In this document: positions 34,035 through 45,658 of the stretch, piece after piece
Layout: every line of letters starts with the position of its first letter
Position numbering within the stretch: position 1 is the first letter of the stretch
NCBI GenBank assembly: GCA_003194525.1
Contig: NBIV01000138.1
Location: 124,001-188,000, forward strand
Length of the DNA stretch: 64,000 bases
From: Gracilariopsis chorda
Taxonomy: Eukaryota > Rhodophyta > Florideophyceae > Gracilariales > Gracilariaceae
Reading direction: 5' to 3'
The notes under the pieces: generated by a model
Told to the model about the DNA's origin: nothing
The model's input: the letters and a program-made list of their open reading frames with translations, nothing else
The model's database searches: none
Made by a program: the position numbers and the translations under genes

Positions 34035-35157
34035 TCATATTTTTGCAATAACCCCCGATTGCATATGCAAGCAACAAACCGAACGCAGCAATAGCCGAAG
34101 ATGCCAAGCAACAAGGTGAAATCTTTCAGCGTAGAAAATCAGTTTCGTGCGCTGCATTAACTCGTTACCAGTCCAATGTTCCAACGGCGCGAGCCCGTGA
34201 ATGCATGAAATACCTTGCTCATCGGGATTGTAGATTCGTAGTCTCCGGCTTCCTGCTATGTCATTAGGGTAAAAGGACACGACGGTTTGGTCTTTGAAAG
34301 CGATAAAGCCCTATTTCTCCGCTACTGCTGTCACAATGTTTGCGTTCAAGACTTTTTGATAAACTTGAACGAGACGCCAATCATCGCGTTGTGCATGTCT
34401 GAGACTGTTAACGTCCTCTTTTAAAGTGGTCCTGTTCAACCCATCAATGTTCGTAAATCTCACTGTGCCAAGAACTCTACATTCTCTGTTGCTAAGGCAA
34501 TCCAACTGTCGTGCCAGAACATGGTGCGTGTATACTTTGCTCCATAATCATTAGACGACTACGATGAGGTATAGGATGCAACTAGGTTTGGTGTGGCATT
34601 TAAAACCATGGTAAAACTGAGGAACTAGATTGTGGTATCAACTATCTGTCTACGTTTCAATCTACAGCCCAACAGAGATTCGAAACACATTTGGGTATCG
34701 CTGCACAAGTGATTAATCTGTGCTATATCCAGATTCATTATCCTGCGCGGTATGTAGATAGACATGCGTATGATCATCCAGCAACTCCATAGAACTGCAT
34801 CTCGAGCTTTAAGGGTTTCGAGCTCATGTAGAACCTCGCAGACTTTCGACACTTACATCGAACTTTTTTCTCATCAAATGAGCTTCCCCCCGCCAGCAGT
34901 GCCATTTTACCGGCGTTTCTACCAAAATGTTTGAGAAGCTGAAGACTGTGCCACAAAGGGTTGGAAGAAGCAATGTACTGGTCGTAGCTTGGATACAAGC
35001 GGAAGGCAGCTCAAAAATTCATAAACGTCTCTCTCCATCTTATTTTTGAAGAAACGAATGCCAAAAAGATCCGATGAGCACCAACAGTCAATAATTTGAT
35101 TTAGTCAGTGTAATAATTTTGCTAGTTTCAGACCAAGATATGATAAGAATTCATCCA
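34035..35157 (-). pseudogene. PiggyBac-like transposase remnant 2
   Basis: Reading leftwards from the ATG at 35157: MDEFLSYLGLKLAKLL, a stop, then IDCWCSSDLFGIRFFKNKMERDVYEFL, which fits the piggyBac N-terminal domain. Next comes LKHFGRNAGKM and then GGSSFDEKKVRCKCR...YMSSKPLKLEMQFYGVAG, which matches the 'DE-x-M...GR...KP-x-K' core with its catalytic Asp. Then come a 'GTVRFTNIDGLNR' block and AFKDQTVVSFYPND, matching the family's GT-R-x-N and K-D-x-x-V segments. At least four frame changes or stops separate the parts. The terminal repeats and TTAA target sites were not identified. Confidence 0.6.
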
Positions 35158-35975
35158 TTTTGAGCGCTTGTTGCCTCTATAGTCTTCCCAAGAATTCATT
35201 GCTGGTGTAGTCTCGAACACAGTTTAGAGTCGAGCCGCTCACAAGTAATCCAAACAGACCGATTTCCTTTTTATGAGCATCTGCCTGATGAATAAGTTTT
35301 GAGTTTGATAGGTAGAATACAATTGGTTTCTGCCAGTATACATAGCACGGTGCATTCTCATACGTAGTTCTCTCTTTAGTTGTTCCAAGAGCTAAGATAA
35401 CAAATTTTTCGTAATTTGGAACGTTCTGGTTGAGTTGTTCTGTTTTTCCAAAGTTGCACTCTACTTCATTTGGAAAACATTGTGAATCGGAAATCTTTTG
35501 AGATACGTTTCGCTCCTATGTAAAATCACTAATCTTGACCTATGTGCAGTTGAAGGCACTAGAAGAGAAGCACTGGTCTTGCTGTTTTGCGGTTCACTTC
35601 AAGTTGGATGCGTTTAATGTCGATGCAGCCCGCACTGTGCTTATGTGCAAAGTACAGAAGCACGGTTGTATACTTCACTCGATGCATTCTATGACTTCTT
35701 GAGGGGCCCAAAACCAATCTTGTAATTGGTTGCAGTCAGCAAAAAGTCAACTGAGAGCCAAGTAGGTCAAATCTTTGCTCAACATTATAATAGCCTTAGG
35801 CAAAGTAGAACCGTGGTAAACAGACAAACAAGGGTTCTTCCAGATGGACCACAAAGGGCTTATCTTAACGCTTCAATGGTAGCAATAAGGTGCTTGGTTC
35901 AGAAGTGTTAAAAGCCGGCCGCCCGCCTCATCCGGTCTGAAACTGCGTTCCTCACTTGCAAAAACTATAAGGTTG
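35158..35975. other. No supported gene
   Basis: Upstream of piggyBac remnant 2 on -, with perhaps a little more of its N-terminus. A + frame at 35726-35911 (61 codons) is unrecognised. Confidence 0.3.
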
Positions 35976-36009
35976 CGCAATAAATTTTAAAGTTAAAACG
36001 TTTATTGCG
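35976..36009. terminator. Near-perfect hairpin with poly(A)-signal hexamers on both strands
   Basis: CGCAATAAA-TTTTAA-AG-TTAAAA-CG-TTTATTGCG: a 15-bp stem with only a 2-nt bulge and a 2-nt loop. Each outer arm contains AATAAA, one read on + (35979-35984) and one on - (36006-36001). That would suit a shared 3' end for convergent transcripts: the short + frame to the left and the - strand repeat gene to the right. It could equally be the fold-back end of a small transposon. Confidence 0.35.
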
Positions 36010-36119
36010 TTATATTGCCGGCCTTTAAGATAATTTCTTAAAACTGTAAATCGTGTGCCACGTTGAATTACTGCTGCCTAGAATATTCCGAAGATATCAC
36101 CTAGCAGACTCCATTATCG

Positions 36120-36994
36120 TCGTATCGAGCTGCTGCCGTGTGTTCCAGCTGCTACTGCAGGGGCTGCGAAGGAGCGGGTGTGATTGTGTACCCTTCCAGG
36201 TCCATCTAAACTGGGATCCGTTCTTCTTCTAGGACAGTTTGATGAAGAGCTGATTGCTGTGGTGGCTGTGAGGGAGCGGGAGTGATGTCATCCCGTTCCA
36301 ATTCCATCGAAATGGTATATGTTGTTCTTCTTCGATTTGCAGAAGAGCAGGGTCCTGTGTAGGCCTTCTGGGAGCTCGAATGATATCATACTCTTCCAAT
36401 TCTATCGGAACGGACATATGTTCATCTTATTCAACTTGCGACATAGCACACGCATCTGCCTCCATCTTTGTGTCACCCTAATCATATAAATCAAAAGCAG
36501 AAATTTATGGGAGAGGTGGAAGCGTCGAGGAGGACGTTGCTAGCGCTGTGGGAATGGAACCACTTGCCCCAGTGACAGAAGTAGGTGAAGGGGTAATTTG
36601 ATCTTCATCCACGGCTGGAACAATGGATCCCTGCACGTGCGCTCCGCTCTCATTTACCGCCATCTCATCTAGAGCGGAAGAAAATAGTAAGCGTCGAGCT
36701 CGTTGAGCTCTTGGCCGTGCTCCAGCGCTGTTGACGCGACGACGTGCAGCTTTTTGCCTTGCACCACCTGAGGTCAACCTGGCCCCTCAAAAGTGGCTCC
36801 GGCTGTAGCGGAGAGAGATCCCCAGCGTGAGGCAAGGACTTAAATCTTATACAGGTGGTTGCAAACCTTAAAATTTGATTCAGATGCATGAGTCGGAGGC
36901 CCTGGATGCGACGTGAGGGATAGCCCAGATACTGGTGGTTATCTGAATCAGAAATCACTGATGCACGATCGTTGGCTTTGTTGGAAGTCCGCAA
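36120..36994 (-). pseudogene. Degraded repeat-containing protein, unknown family
   Basis: On the - strand, frames 36994-36665 and 36777-36505 (Ala/Arg-rich then Ser/Thr/Pro-rich, ending in a TAA) are followed by three ~99-bp direct repeats at about 36440-36345, 36343-36245 and 36240-36140. Each repeat encodes a ~33-residue unit with the pattern Met/Ile-Glu/Asp-Leu-Glu, then Asp/Thr-Ile, then Ala-Pro-Ser/Arg-x-Pro, and ends Glu-Glu-Glu. Frameshifts and stops break the series. I do not recognise the family. The repeat pattern suggests a real, now broken coding region. Confidence 0.35.
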
Positions 36995-37683
36995 GTAGTT
37001 TAATAAGATTCACGTGAACGATCGCTTACACGGATCATCTCTTGAGCAGGGAGGTCACAAATAACTGTAGGGCTTGGCCGGGCGTGTGTGCTGAAATGTT
37101 TGTTTCATTTTTAGTTAGTATCTTAGACAGGTGTCTACGAGTGATCCTGCTTAAGAGATTGTCCCATGGCCTCCCCCGGGAAGTAAAGAAAACCTTTTTT
37201 TGCTCTACTCAAGTTTGGAAACACGCAACCACGACCTAACAGTTCCGAGGATCCGTGTTGAGCCGGTTTGACTACCCGTCTTGACCCTTTGAAAAGTGTG
37301 CCCATGCCCACTTTGTTCTTAATTGCTTCTCAATTTTTGATATCCATTATATGGTTTCTTCTTTGCCCTGTCTTACAGGTTTTCATCGTCCCAGAGCCGC
37401 AGCTGCGGCTTTTTCGCCTTTCTTTTTCATTTTTGCGTCTGGGTCAGTACCATTCGGGTACGCACTGTAGAACTTCCTTTTCCTCTTTCAGTACCTACCG
37501 TTCGTGGACAAGGATACCTTCTATTGCCTTCCGCTCGGTTTGCAAGTCAACAGACGATCGCCTGGAGTTACGCATGGCTAGTGCTGATAGTACCGAAGCG
37601 CTCTATCGCCAAGTCTGCCCTTTACAAGGAAAGGGACTCGGACACCTTTCGACATCATTTTCGCTCACGTGGTTTTGCAACAC
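36995..37683. other. No supported gene
   Basis: The + frame 37268-37708 (146 codons) runs into the minisatellite. It has a hydrophobic start and a Ser/Thr/Phe-rich body, without a recognised motif. Not called as a gene. Confidence 0.3.
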
Positions 37684-38019
37684 ACTGGCACCTCTACAAT
37701 CGACATGAGCACGTCGGGTATTCGCTCTGGCTTCTACATTATTTCCTCTGGCACCTCCAGATCTCTCTCTGGCACTTCCGGCATTGGCTCTAACACCTCC
37801 GGAATTAGCTTCTGCCCCTTTGGAATTCTGTTTTGCACCTCTGGCACTGGCTTTGGCACCCCTTCCATTGGCTCGTGCACCTCCAGAATTTGCTTTAGCG
37901 CCTCTTTTTTTGGCTCTTGTACCTCCAGACTTGACTCTGGCATCTCCAGAATTCACTCGAGCAGCTCCAGAGTTTGGTCTAGCTCCGCCGAAGTTCGGAT
38001 GCGGACCTCCCTGCGTTAT
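37684..38019. repeat. 21-bp minisatellite, 16 units
   Basis: Sixteen consecutive 21-bp units start at 37684, 37705, 37726, 37747 and so on to 37999. The consensus is near TCTGGCACCTCCAGAATTGGC, with units diverged by roughly a third but no length change. Because 21 is a multiple of three, each frame reads as a heptad repeat: Ser-Gly-Thr-Ser-x-Ile-x on one + frame, Ala-Pro-Leu/Pro-x-Leu/Phe-x-Leu on another, and a basic Asn-Ser-Gly-Gly-Ala-Arg-Ala on the - strand. The - strand frame runs from before 38019 to 37603. Confidence 0.8.
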
Positions 38020-38853
38020 AGTAATTTACAAAAATATGGCACCACAATTCGATTTCTTTTCAATCCCTAAAACGTTTGCCAGAGTTCCAGGATAGCGTCC
38101 AATTTAAAAACCTTGAGAGTGAAAAACAAGTAGCAGTTTGTTTTGCTCCCACCAGGCCCAGTTGCATGAGCAATTAAAATTTCTGCAAAACTTATATTTA
38201 CCCGATGCAGTCCTGCACAGCACAAGAACTCTCGAAATACTTCTGTTTGAAATTAACGAGCAGAGCGTGCCCAGCCGTTTTTCAAGCAGTACGATGTTTA
38301 ACCTGCGTCTAATTCAAGGAATTGGTCTCCCTTTGCTCACACACCTTAGTGTGCTTCTGGGCTCCAAGACGCACGACACAGCTGACAATCCGGACGGTGC
38401 ATAGCCAGCTGATAGTAGGTTTCAATGCCCTCAGACTTCTTGGTCCCCGTCAAATGACGAGTATTTTACAGAAAAGCACCTGGAGTTTCCCAGATCCGTG
38501 GTACTCGGTGGGTTATTTTTGTGTGGACCTGCACAAGAGCTCGGCCTTGCCTAGGCCTCAAACAAGCAACAGTTCCCAAAGTAGCAAAACGTTAAAACGC
38601 TGCACTACTGACCAAACCTAAAACGGGATTTAAGAATAGTTTTTAAGTTCAGCAGTCAAGATGCTTTTCACACTGCACCAGTGCAGTATATAGGCCCCGT
38701 GCATTGTAAGTAAATGGTACATTGAGCTTTGCCAGCCAGATCGCTCACTATCCATCCTACTGAGTGGGTGGAGCTGAAGTCATATATTGTAATGCCAGCC
38801 ACTCAGCGGAAGCGTTAGTCAACTTACAGCAGCAACAAAGGAGCTTTAAATTT
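38020..38853. other. No supported gene
   Basis: Frames are short and motif-free on both strands (38138-38404 and 38322-38621 on + overlap each other). Confidence 0.35.
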
Positions 38854-38930
38854 TGTTGCGGCTGCTTCTGATGCTGCTGCTGCTTATATTGGTGGTGGTG
38901 CTTATGGTGATGTGGCTGGTGGTGGTGAAA
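38854..38930. repeat. Triplet-rich simple sequence (GCT/GGT)
   Basis: An imperfect trinucleotide run: GCT-type triplets (GATGCTGCTGCTGCTTAT) then GGT-type triplets (ATTGGTGGTGGTGCT, GGCTGGTGGTGGT). No gene spans it. Confidence 0.6.
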
Positions 38931-41741
38931 TGTTTAAATGGAAGGGAGGAGTTGCGCTGAAAGAGGTATTTGCACCCGAGTTAAGGGGGCGTACAAGCCT
39001 TCTTATTGGAGCAACGCCTCCTTTAAGGCAACTTTTACCCCCTTAACCCTTTACAAATATATATAGGGGAGGGAAGAGCAAATCGGCCCTCGGACACGGG
39101 TAGCGCTGCTGCGCGCTACTGAATGGGCGTGACTCCGGAAGATCTGCAGGGTGCTCAGTGGAAATGGGAGATAGAGCTTTGATATAGGTTTGATATAAAT
39201 TGTGATTTTTGGATATAGTTCTTTTTCGTTTTAGATATGATTTTGACATAAATCGCGATTAAGGCTCAAAATGGAGGATTTCAAATGTTCATCTCGATAT
39301 GGTTTCATGCATATACTGTATTCTGATATAATTCCTACGTAGTTGTGACGCACCTACCTTCTGGATAAGAAATAAATACTGAAAGGCTCGATATGGATTA
39401 GGTGTATTTCTGATTTACGTTGGATAGACACTACTTGTGATATAAAGCAGATGCCGCGTGGATATGTATTTGAACAAAGAGAACATCAATGCCTCTCTCA
39501 AGGTCTTTAGAGTGGCATAGGCATTTCTCTGTACCCGCCTTGGAAGTGAGTGATGATTGCAGGCAATGGATTGCTGCTCTGTTTCGAGAAGATCAGCCAC
39601 GTGTTTTAAGGAGAGTCCAACGATTGCTCTCAATTTGAACCTCAAACATATCGGCCATCGCTCTGGTTATTCCAACTCTCTAAGCTCAAAACATTTAACA
39701 AAACCCGATATCTCTCATACATCACCTACAAACGTGCTCTATTATCCTTTCACCCCCTCCCTATCTATCACGAAAAAAGGTAACGCGTACCGCTCACATT
39801 CGAGGTCGCATTTGTGACGAATACGAGGGGTGGGAAAAGGGCCAAGGAGAAGGGAGATGCAGAAAGAGCGAGGAAGAAGGAGGTGGTCGAAGGGTGGGAA
39901 TGATGCAATGGGAAATGATGCTATGGTGAGAGATGGAGTGGAAGGGAAAAGGGGTTCGGGACGTTGCGCAAAAGGAAGACGCAGTTTCGGGTGACTGGCT
40001 CCGTTACGAGAGCAGTGACGGCAGCAGCTTTTAGCAAACCGCGTAAGGTTAATGAAAAAGAGCAGTACTAGACACCTGTGGCACAACATGCTCCCGTGCG
40101 TGCCTTCAAACGAGCTCGGAGGATGTCAAGCCACGCCACCGCCATATCGTGACATGTCATGACATGTACGCCTCTTGACGTGGCGCATCATTTCATGGTC
40201 TCGACATTCCTTGACCGTAACGTAACATCTTCTTCCTCTACCGCAGGTACCTCACCTTGCTTTCGTGACCCGTCCACATCGCAAATCGCGCTTCTAATAT
40301 CATCGCCCCATCCCCACTCACTTTTGCTGCTCTCTCTTGTATCTTATAGGATAACGATAGGTCATTCCCGTATCTCTCACATAATGGTTTTCACGCTCCA
40401 GAACATCGCTTAACCTATCCAATCGTCTCTTCGCTCATGTGGCAACACACTCCCGAGTGCCTCTGACATTTCCAAGCAGATTCAGGACTAATGGGAAACG
40501 ACTCAATAACTGCGCAAACATCTTTTCCCAGCTTCGCCTCACCTCCGACTCATAAGCCTTTTCAACTTTCTCCCCCTGCTAACCCACTTGAACTGCCAGC
40601 TCACGTCGCCCAAAAGGACGTAGTGCGATTACCTGATGGCGTTGCGCTTAATAGAAACCACCAAATAGTGCCCATCTCATTATCCTCGAATATGGGATAC
40701 CACGATGTGGGGCTTTCACGTTTGGCCGAATTAGATACCCTGGTGCCAACCGGTCTACAGGTGGCGGACAATACGGAGCCGTCTTTTGACTATGAAGAGG
40801 ACAGTGACTAGCCCGTGATCGGTAGATCGAACCGTCTTGAATGAGTTTTTGAAGTTCGTCTGAACGATTGCATTTCTGGACTGCGCATCTTAGGCGTCCA
40901 TGCAGCGTTAATCACTGGTTGTGGGTTCCGATTTTCCCTCTGAGACAGGTATGGATGCGAGTGGATTATTAGCAGGTATTGCGGGCTTCTCGACCCAGTA
41001 TTCGTTAGTGACGTAGCTCTTCATGCTAGTTTCGAATCATTTGAACATTTCATGCTCCATGCGACACGATATTTGGGTGGTTGCATTCGATGTATGGTTG
41101 GATGAAGACTGGGAGGTATCCATGCTGAGTTACATGATTTTCAGGGAGAGTTACCTGGAAGTGGGAAAGAGGACGGAGAGGAGTTGTAGTTGAGGACGCT
41201 GGCACCTGATTAGTATCACGGTAATACGAAACGGGGTGGGGCGGCGTTACAGCATTTCTCCACCCTTCATGTACGTACACGCAAACCTGAAATCTTCATA
41301 TTTGTAGCAGTTTTCGCTCCCCCTTTTTTATTCTCCTTGGGGGAATGGGAACGTTCAGTTAATTTATAATATCTCCATAAGGCTATTGTGTGGATTCTGT
41401 GGCTCGTTCCAATGAGCGGCCACAGTCAGTCCATTCAAACCGTCCCTGGCAAACGACTTAGTTAGAATCGTCTCGCGTTCTACTATATCAAAGTGACGTA
41501 GTGGCTACCGTGAAAACCCTCAATACAGTAAAACCTCAGGAAAAATTTGTATTTTAAGGAAAAGGTATAGCCCCATTTCGAGTTGTGTTAAGCAAATCTG
41601 CAAGAAATGAAAACAATTTAGCTGCCCGCAAAGAAAAAAAAGGAAATCCGATATGTAAGATATATAAAGGTAGCGAGATAGAAAAGAAAAACCTTTAGTC
41701 AAATCAGAAAGAAGTCTACGTCGGTATTAATAATACTTAGT
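38931..41741. other. Mostly unrecognised; GATATA-rich stretch
   Basis: About 2.8 kb. Between 39175 and 39330 the hexamer GATATA or near versions recur (for example 39179, 39190, 39214, 39297, 39323), giving an AT-rich patch. At 40140-40170 overlapping TGACATGTCA palindromes occur. The largest frame is at 40491-40811 (listed separately). Nothing else could be supported. Confidence 0.3.
40491..40811 (+). CDS. Hypothetical 106-residue protein (doubtful)
   Basis: It starts at an ATG and has a Pro/Ser-rich N-terminus, a middle with alternating hydrophobic and polar residues, and an acidic end (Glu-Glu-Asp-Ser-Asp). No domain is recognised. It overlaps no other recognised gene, but a frame of this length can arise by chance. 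It could also be a fragment of a transposon protein. Confidence 0.2.
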   Translation: MGNDSITAQTSFPSFASPPTHKPFQLSPPANPLELPAHVAQKDVVRLPDGVALNRNHQIVPISLSSNMGYHDVGLSRLAELDTLVPTGLQVADNTEPSFDYEEDSD

Positions 41742-43505
41742 TTAAGACATCAAGCCACAAAGCAACAATAGTCGCTTGCGTACTTCGTAGGGTACAGACT
41801 TGGTAAGTGCTTGAGCAGCTTGCACTTCAGTGCCAATCGATTTCACATCCACAACACTGGTCTCCATCAGTTCTTTGACATGATCAAATTTGAGGGAAAT
41901 GTGCTTGTTTCTTTCCGAGACCTTGGGTTTCCTCACAATCGACAACGAAGTCGAACTGTCAGTGAAAATTGATATTGGGTACATTTTTGGTTCACTGGTT
42001 AGGACTGTTTCGTCGCGTAATTCCCAAAAAAATCTCCGCAACCACGTACACGTTTTACCACAATACTAAAGTGCAATATACTCTGCTTCTCCAGATGACC
42101 ACACAACAAGCGTTTGTTTCTTGGTCGTCCACATGATCGATACTTCATTCAGTTTGATCAACAATCCTGTCCTAGACTTCCTTGTCTCACGACGTCACCC
42201 TCAATCTGCATCGCAATATGCCTCCATTGGCAATGTAGTATGCATGGGAAAGAACAAACAAAGACCCTTTGTACCATTCAAGTACCTAAGTACTCTCTTT
42301 CCAAGTCCCACTTGCCTCATGCATGGGTCGTGGACTTGCCTTACTTGCATAGATGCTGCAAAGATTATGTCTGGCCTACAGGACATTGCCAAATACATTA
42401 AGGTATCCACCATCTTCCGGTACTGATTATGAATGCCAGGTTCAAGACTGCATTCTTCTCCTCGTTGGCCTGTGAGGTCGCATTGAGATGGTAATTGTGT
42501 CTGAGAGCTGTTTGAGTGGCTCGATGCGTTGTCTTTCAAGATCTTTTCGACATACCTAGTCTCTCGGACCTTGATGCCGGTTTTGTTCCTCTCAATGTCA
42601 AGTCAGATGAATGACTTAATTTATCCAAGACGTTTGACCTCAAACAGCTTCTGCATCACCACTTTGAAGTCACTAAGTAAGGCATGCGAATGATATGACA
42701 TCAAGATGTCGTCCACAACGATCATTAGTGACAATGTACCACTTGTGGATTTATATATATAAAGGCGACTATCCGTACTAAATTGTGTGAGTCCTAGTCG
42801 TAATAGTGCCTTATGTAGTTGTGAACCCCATACCTTCCCGGCTTGAAGTGCCCCATAGAGAGATTTGAGCAGCAAGCATACTCTGCCAGGGACGAATGAG
42901 GATCCAGAGGCATTTTGTGGTTGCTCCTTTATTAAGGGTTCGTCAAGATCCCCGTAGAGGTGAGCATTGCTCATGTCCATCCCCTCCCACATTAGGCATT
43001 GGGCTGCAGCTTTGGCGAAAATGAGACGGATAGTTTCTTGTTGTGCCTTGGGGGTATACAGGTCGTTGAGGTCAAAGTCCACGTAAGGACGTTTTAAGTC
43101 TCTCCGTGCTACGCAGCGTGCTTTCGGAAGTATCTGCGGGGGATCTGAGCTAAGTTATTTTGCTATGAATCTCCGAAGAAAGGGTAACCGCTTCATATTT
43201 GGTTTTCTGTCTACAAGCCTCCACGTTCCTCGTTGCACTAGGGCGTTGTATTCTCTGTCGATTGCTTCCGCCCATATTGTCATTATTTGTGCTTCCTCAA
43301 AGCTCTGAAGAACTCTGCCATCATATCTCACATCTTTTAAGCGAGAGTGTACATTCAAACAATGCACCAAATGGGCATCCAAACGCTCTTCTTCATCTAC
43401 CTCCATCCTTTTCTCGGCTTTATGACGACGAATTGAAGAGAAGTCTATTAGTTCGTTGATGGATGGAAGGGCTTCCTTCTTCATTTGAAGTCTGCCTCGT
43501 GGCAC
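41742..43505 (-). pseudogene. Reverse transcriptase and RNase H of copia element 1
   Basis: The segment 43505-43155 holds the RT entry region (EAIDREYNALVQRGTWRLVDRKP). 43082-42621 (153 codons, open) holds the palm: GMDMSNAHLYGDLDEPL, a KSLYGALQAGKVW block, and the active-site box MIVVDDILM with both Asp intact. 42539-42201 has MYLAMSCRPDIIFAASM and the RNase H start with EAYCDAD; 42041-41742 is the RNase H C-terminus (IFTDSSTSLSIV, KHISLKFDHVKELM). Breaks separate the four pieces. This is the best preserved RT active site of the window. Confidence 0.85.
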
Positions 43506-44836
43506 TTTATTACGTTTTCCATCGAGGGAACGTAAATTCCTAACAGAACTCCTGGGCTATGCATCTCAATAAAATGGCCTGGAGCACCACATGGTACTAG
43601 CTTCTTTTTCGCCACTGTCTCGGAACTATGTATATACGCATGTCCCTGTTGTCCGATCTTGAGTATATTTGTAAAGTCAGGCTTTCGTCCAAACCATAGT
43701 GTGAAGGGGAACTTCATTCCTATTCGCTGCTTTGGTAGGCGGTTTCTTAGGTAGTGGGCCTGTGAGATGGCTTCCTCCCATAGCTGATGAGGCAACTTTG
43801 CATCGAACAGGAAAGTTTGCGCGATCTTCCAGAATTCCTGGATGATTTTCTCCACGACACCGTTTGATTGATGCGCATACGGTGGAGTGAATTCAAGTAT
43901 CAGTTCTCCATGGCATAGTTGACGAAGTCGTCGGACCTATTCTCAGCCACCCAGTCAAGAAGAAGGCGGTATATTCGGTTTGGAGGGATTTCATTCTCTG
44001 CGCGAGCCTTGTCCCAACGTACTGACTCAAAGAACTAAGTCCTTTTGTAGAGAAAGTAAACGGAGCTTACCCTTCTGTTATCGTCAATACGTACCTGCAT
44101 GTACTTAGAACCTTGTGAGGAGCTTGGGTTTATGCGGCCGGTGAGGTCCGTGTGTGTTAGTTCCAATGGCTGTTCCGCGATCAAGTCAGAATGTGTGAGT
44201 GGAGCACGTTTGGTACCAACGTCGATGCATGGGGTACAGGATATATGGGTGTCCACGTTTCTTATGCCAGTCCTTTGCAGTGTTTCCTGGAGTGTGTGAC
44301 ACTGTTTGTGCGCATGGGGGAGGCGTAGGACTTGGGAAAGGGTACAGTCCGTTCCTTGGCGTTTACTTGTAAAGTTCTTTTCCAGATGAGCGATTTTTGA
44401 TGATGAACATCGGTGTCTCTTGGCTGTTGGAAAATTTTAGGTCTACGTGCCTTGAAAGCACGGAGAGGGATACCAGGTTATATTCGAAGGAAGGCGTATG
44501 CTTTGCAGGTAGCAGTATCCCATTCCCAAGCGGTAGTTTTATTGTTCCGAAGCCTATTATATCAGACGTGTGGTCACAAGTGTTTACAGTTTGTGGTGTA
44601 CTGAGTTGGTAGTCACAAAACAGGTCCCACTCGTTGACGAAGACGTGACGTGCGCCTGAGTCTAGCCATGTTGTTATGCTGTCATCATAATGAATACTTG
44701 CATTTGCTATGGCAACAAAACCTCGGTTGGGACCACCTTGCTCGCTGTTGTTACGATTGTTATTTGCTTTTCGTGGGTTACGGTGCGTATCCCAGTTTGT
44801 GCTTTTGTTTTGGTTTCTATCCTCGTGGTGGTTCAT
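43481..44836 (-). pseudogene. Protease and integrase of copia element 1
   Basis: The segment 44836-44363 (157 codons) contains the aspartic protease motif WLDSGARHVFV with Asp-Ser-Gly intact. Then comes LPLGNGILLPAKHTPSFEYNLVSLSVL, typical for copia. The zinc-binding N-terminus and the first part of the integrase core are broken by stops between 44360 and 43860, where THTDLTGRINPSS still marks the first catalytic Asp. 43855-43481 is open and holds the Glu region (VEKIIQEFWKIAQTFL) and the LPHQLWEEAISQAHYLRNRLP block. Confidence 0.8.
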
Positions 44837-44879
44837 GTTCTGCTTGGAGTTCCAGTGAGTTTGTTGCCTCTCGGTATTC

Positions 44880-45658
44880 GTATGGTACCTTTTTCGTAAC
44901 CAGCACTCAGAACGGATGTGTCCTATTCGTCCGCATTTCCCGCACTGTACTCCTGTCTTTCTTCTTCAAGAGGGTTTCTTGCTACGAATGGTAGACTTCT
45001 TTGCGGCAGAGTATGGGTGAATGCTGTCATTTTTAGTTATTTTAGTCCTTATGGAGGAAGTAGAGGCCCTTTGTATCCGACGATCCATCTCTGAACGGAG
45101 AAGTGATACTATGTGGTCGCGCTCCATGTTCGTAGCATCTGATAGTAGTGTTATAGCCATGAGTCAATCAGGTAAGGTGCGAAGCAGAGTGGCAGTTCGC
45201 TCTTTTTCCATCAGTGGATGTTCAGGTCTGGCAAGTTGCAAGTAAGTTGTTTCCAACTCAGTGAGGTGTTTCTCTATGTTTTCACCATCTTTAAAAGTTA
45301 AAGTGCTTAGCTTCTGCCGGAGGTTTAGTTTGGATTACATTTTATCCTTCTTGTATGTGGACTCACGTTTCTTCCACACCTCCAAAGCAGAGCAGTACTC
45401 CCGTTCTAGTAAATCTGAGACAGCACCGATATGCTGCGTGCCCAAGTTCTGTACGATGACCGATCTTGCCTTTCCATCGGCTTCGTCCCATGCCTTGCGT
45501 GCTTGTGCGCTACCATCAGTTGGGCGTGGTTCTGTGAGCAATAGTAGTGCTTGCAAGCTATGCATTATGTCCTGCACGTATATGCGCCATGTGTAGTACT
45601 CGGCGTTCACTTTTAGTCTGGGTATACATTTGGTGTCGTGATCTTTATCAATGTCCAT
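44880..45658 (-). pseudogene. Gag of copia element 1
   Basis: It starts at the ATG at 45658 with a UBN2-like capsid region (YYTWRIYVQDIM, KARSVIVQNLG, YCSALEVWKK), frameshifts near 45335, and continues with LARPEHPLMEKERTATLLRTLPD. A CCHC zinc knuckle follows at about 44950-44905: C-G-K-C, His after four more, Cys after four more, all four ligands present. A homologous Gag is at 56006-56875. I could not locate this element's LTRs. Confidence 0.75.

Noticed and set aside
37268-37708. 146-codon + frame before the 21-bp minisatellite as a membrane protein
   Set aside because: Hydrophobic runs are only at the start and no family is recognised; the end is minisatellite.
40140-40170. Overlapping TGACATGTCA palindromes as an operator
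   Set aside because: There is no gene or promoter element nearby to regulate, and the motif is too short to support alone.
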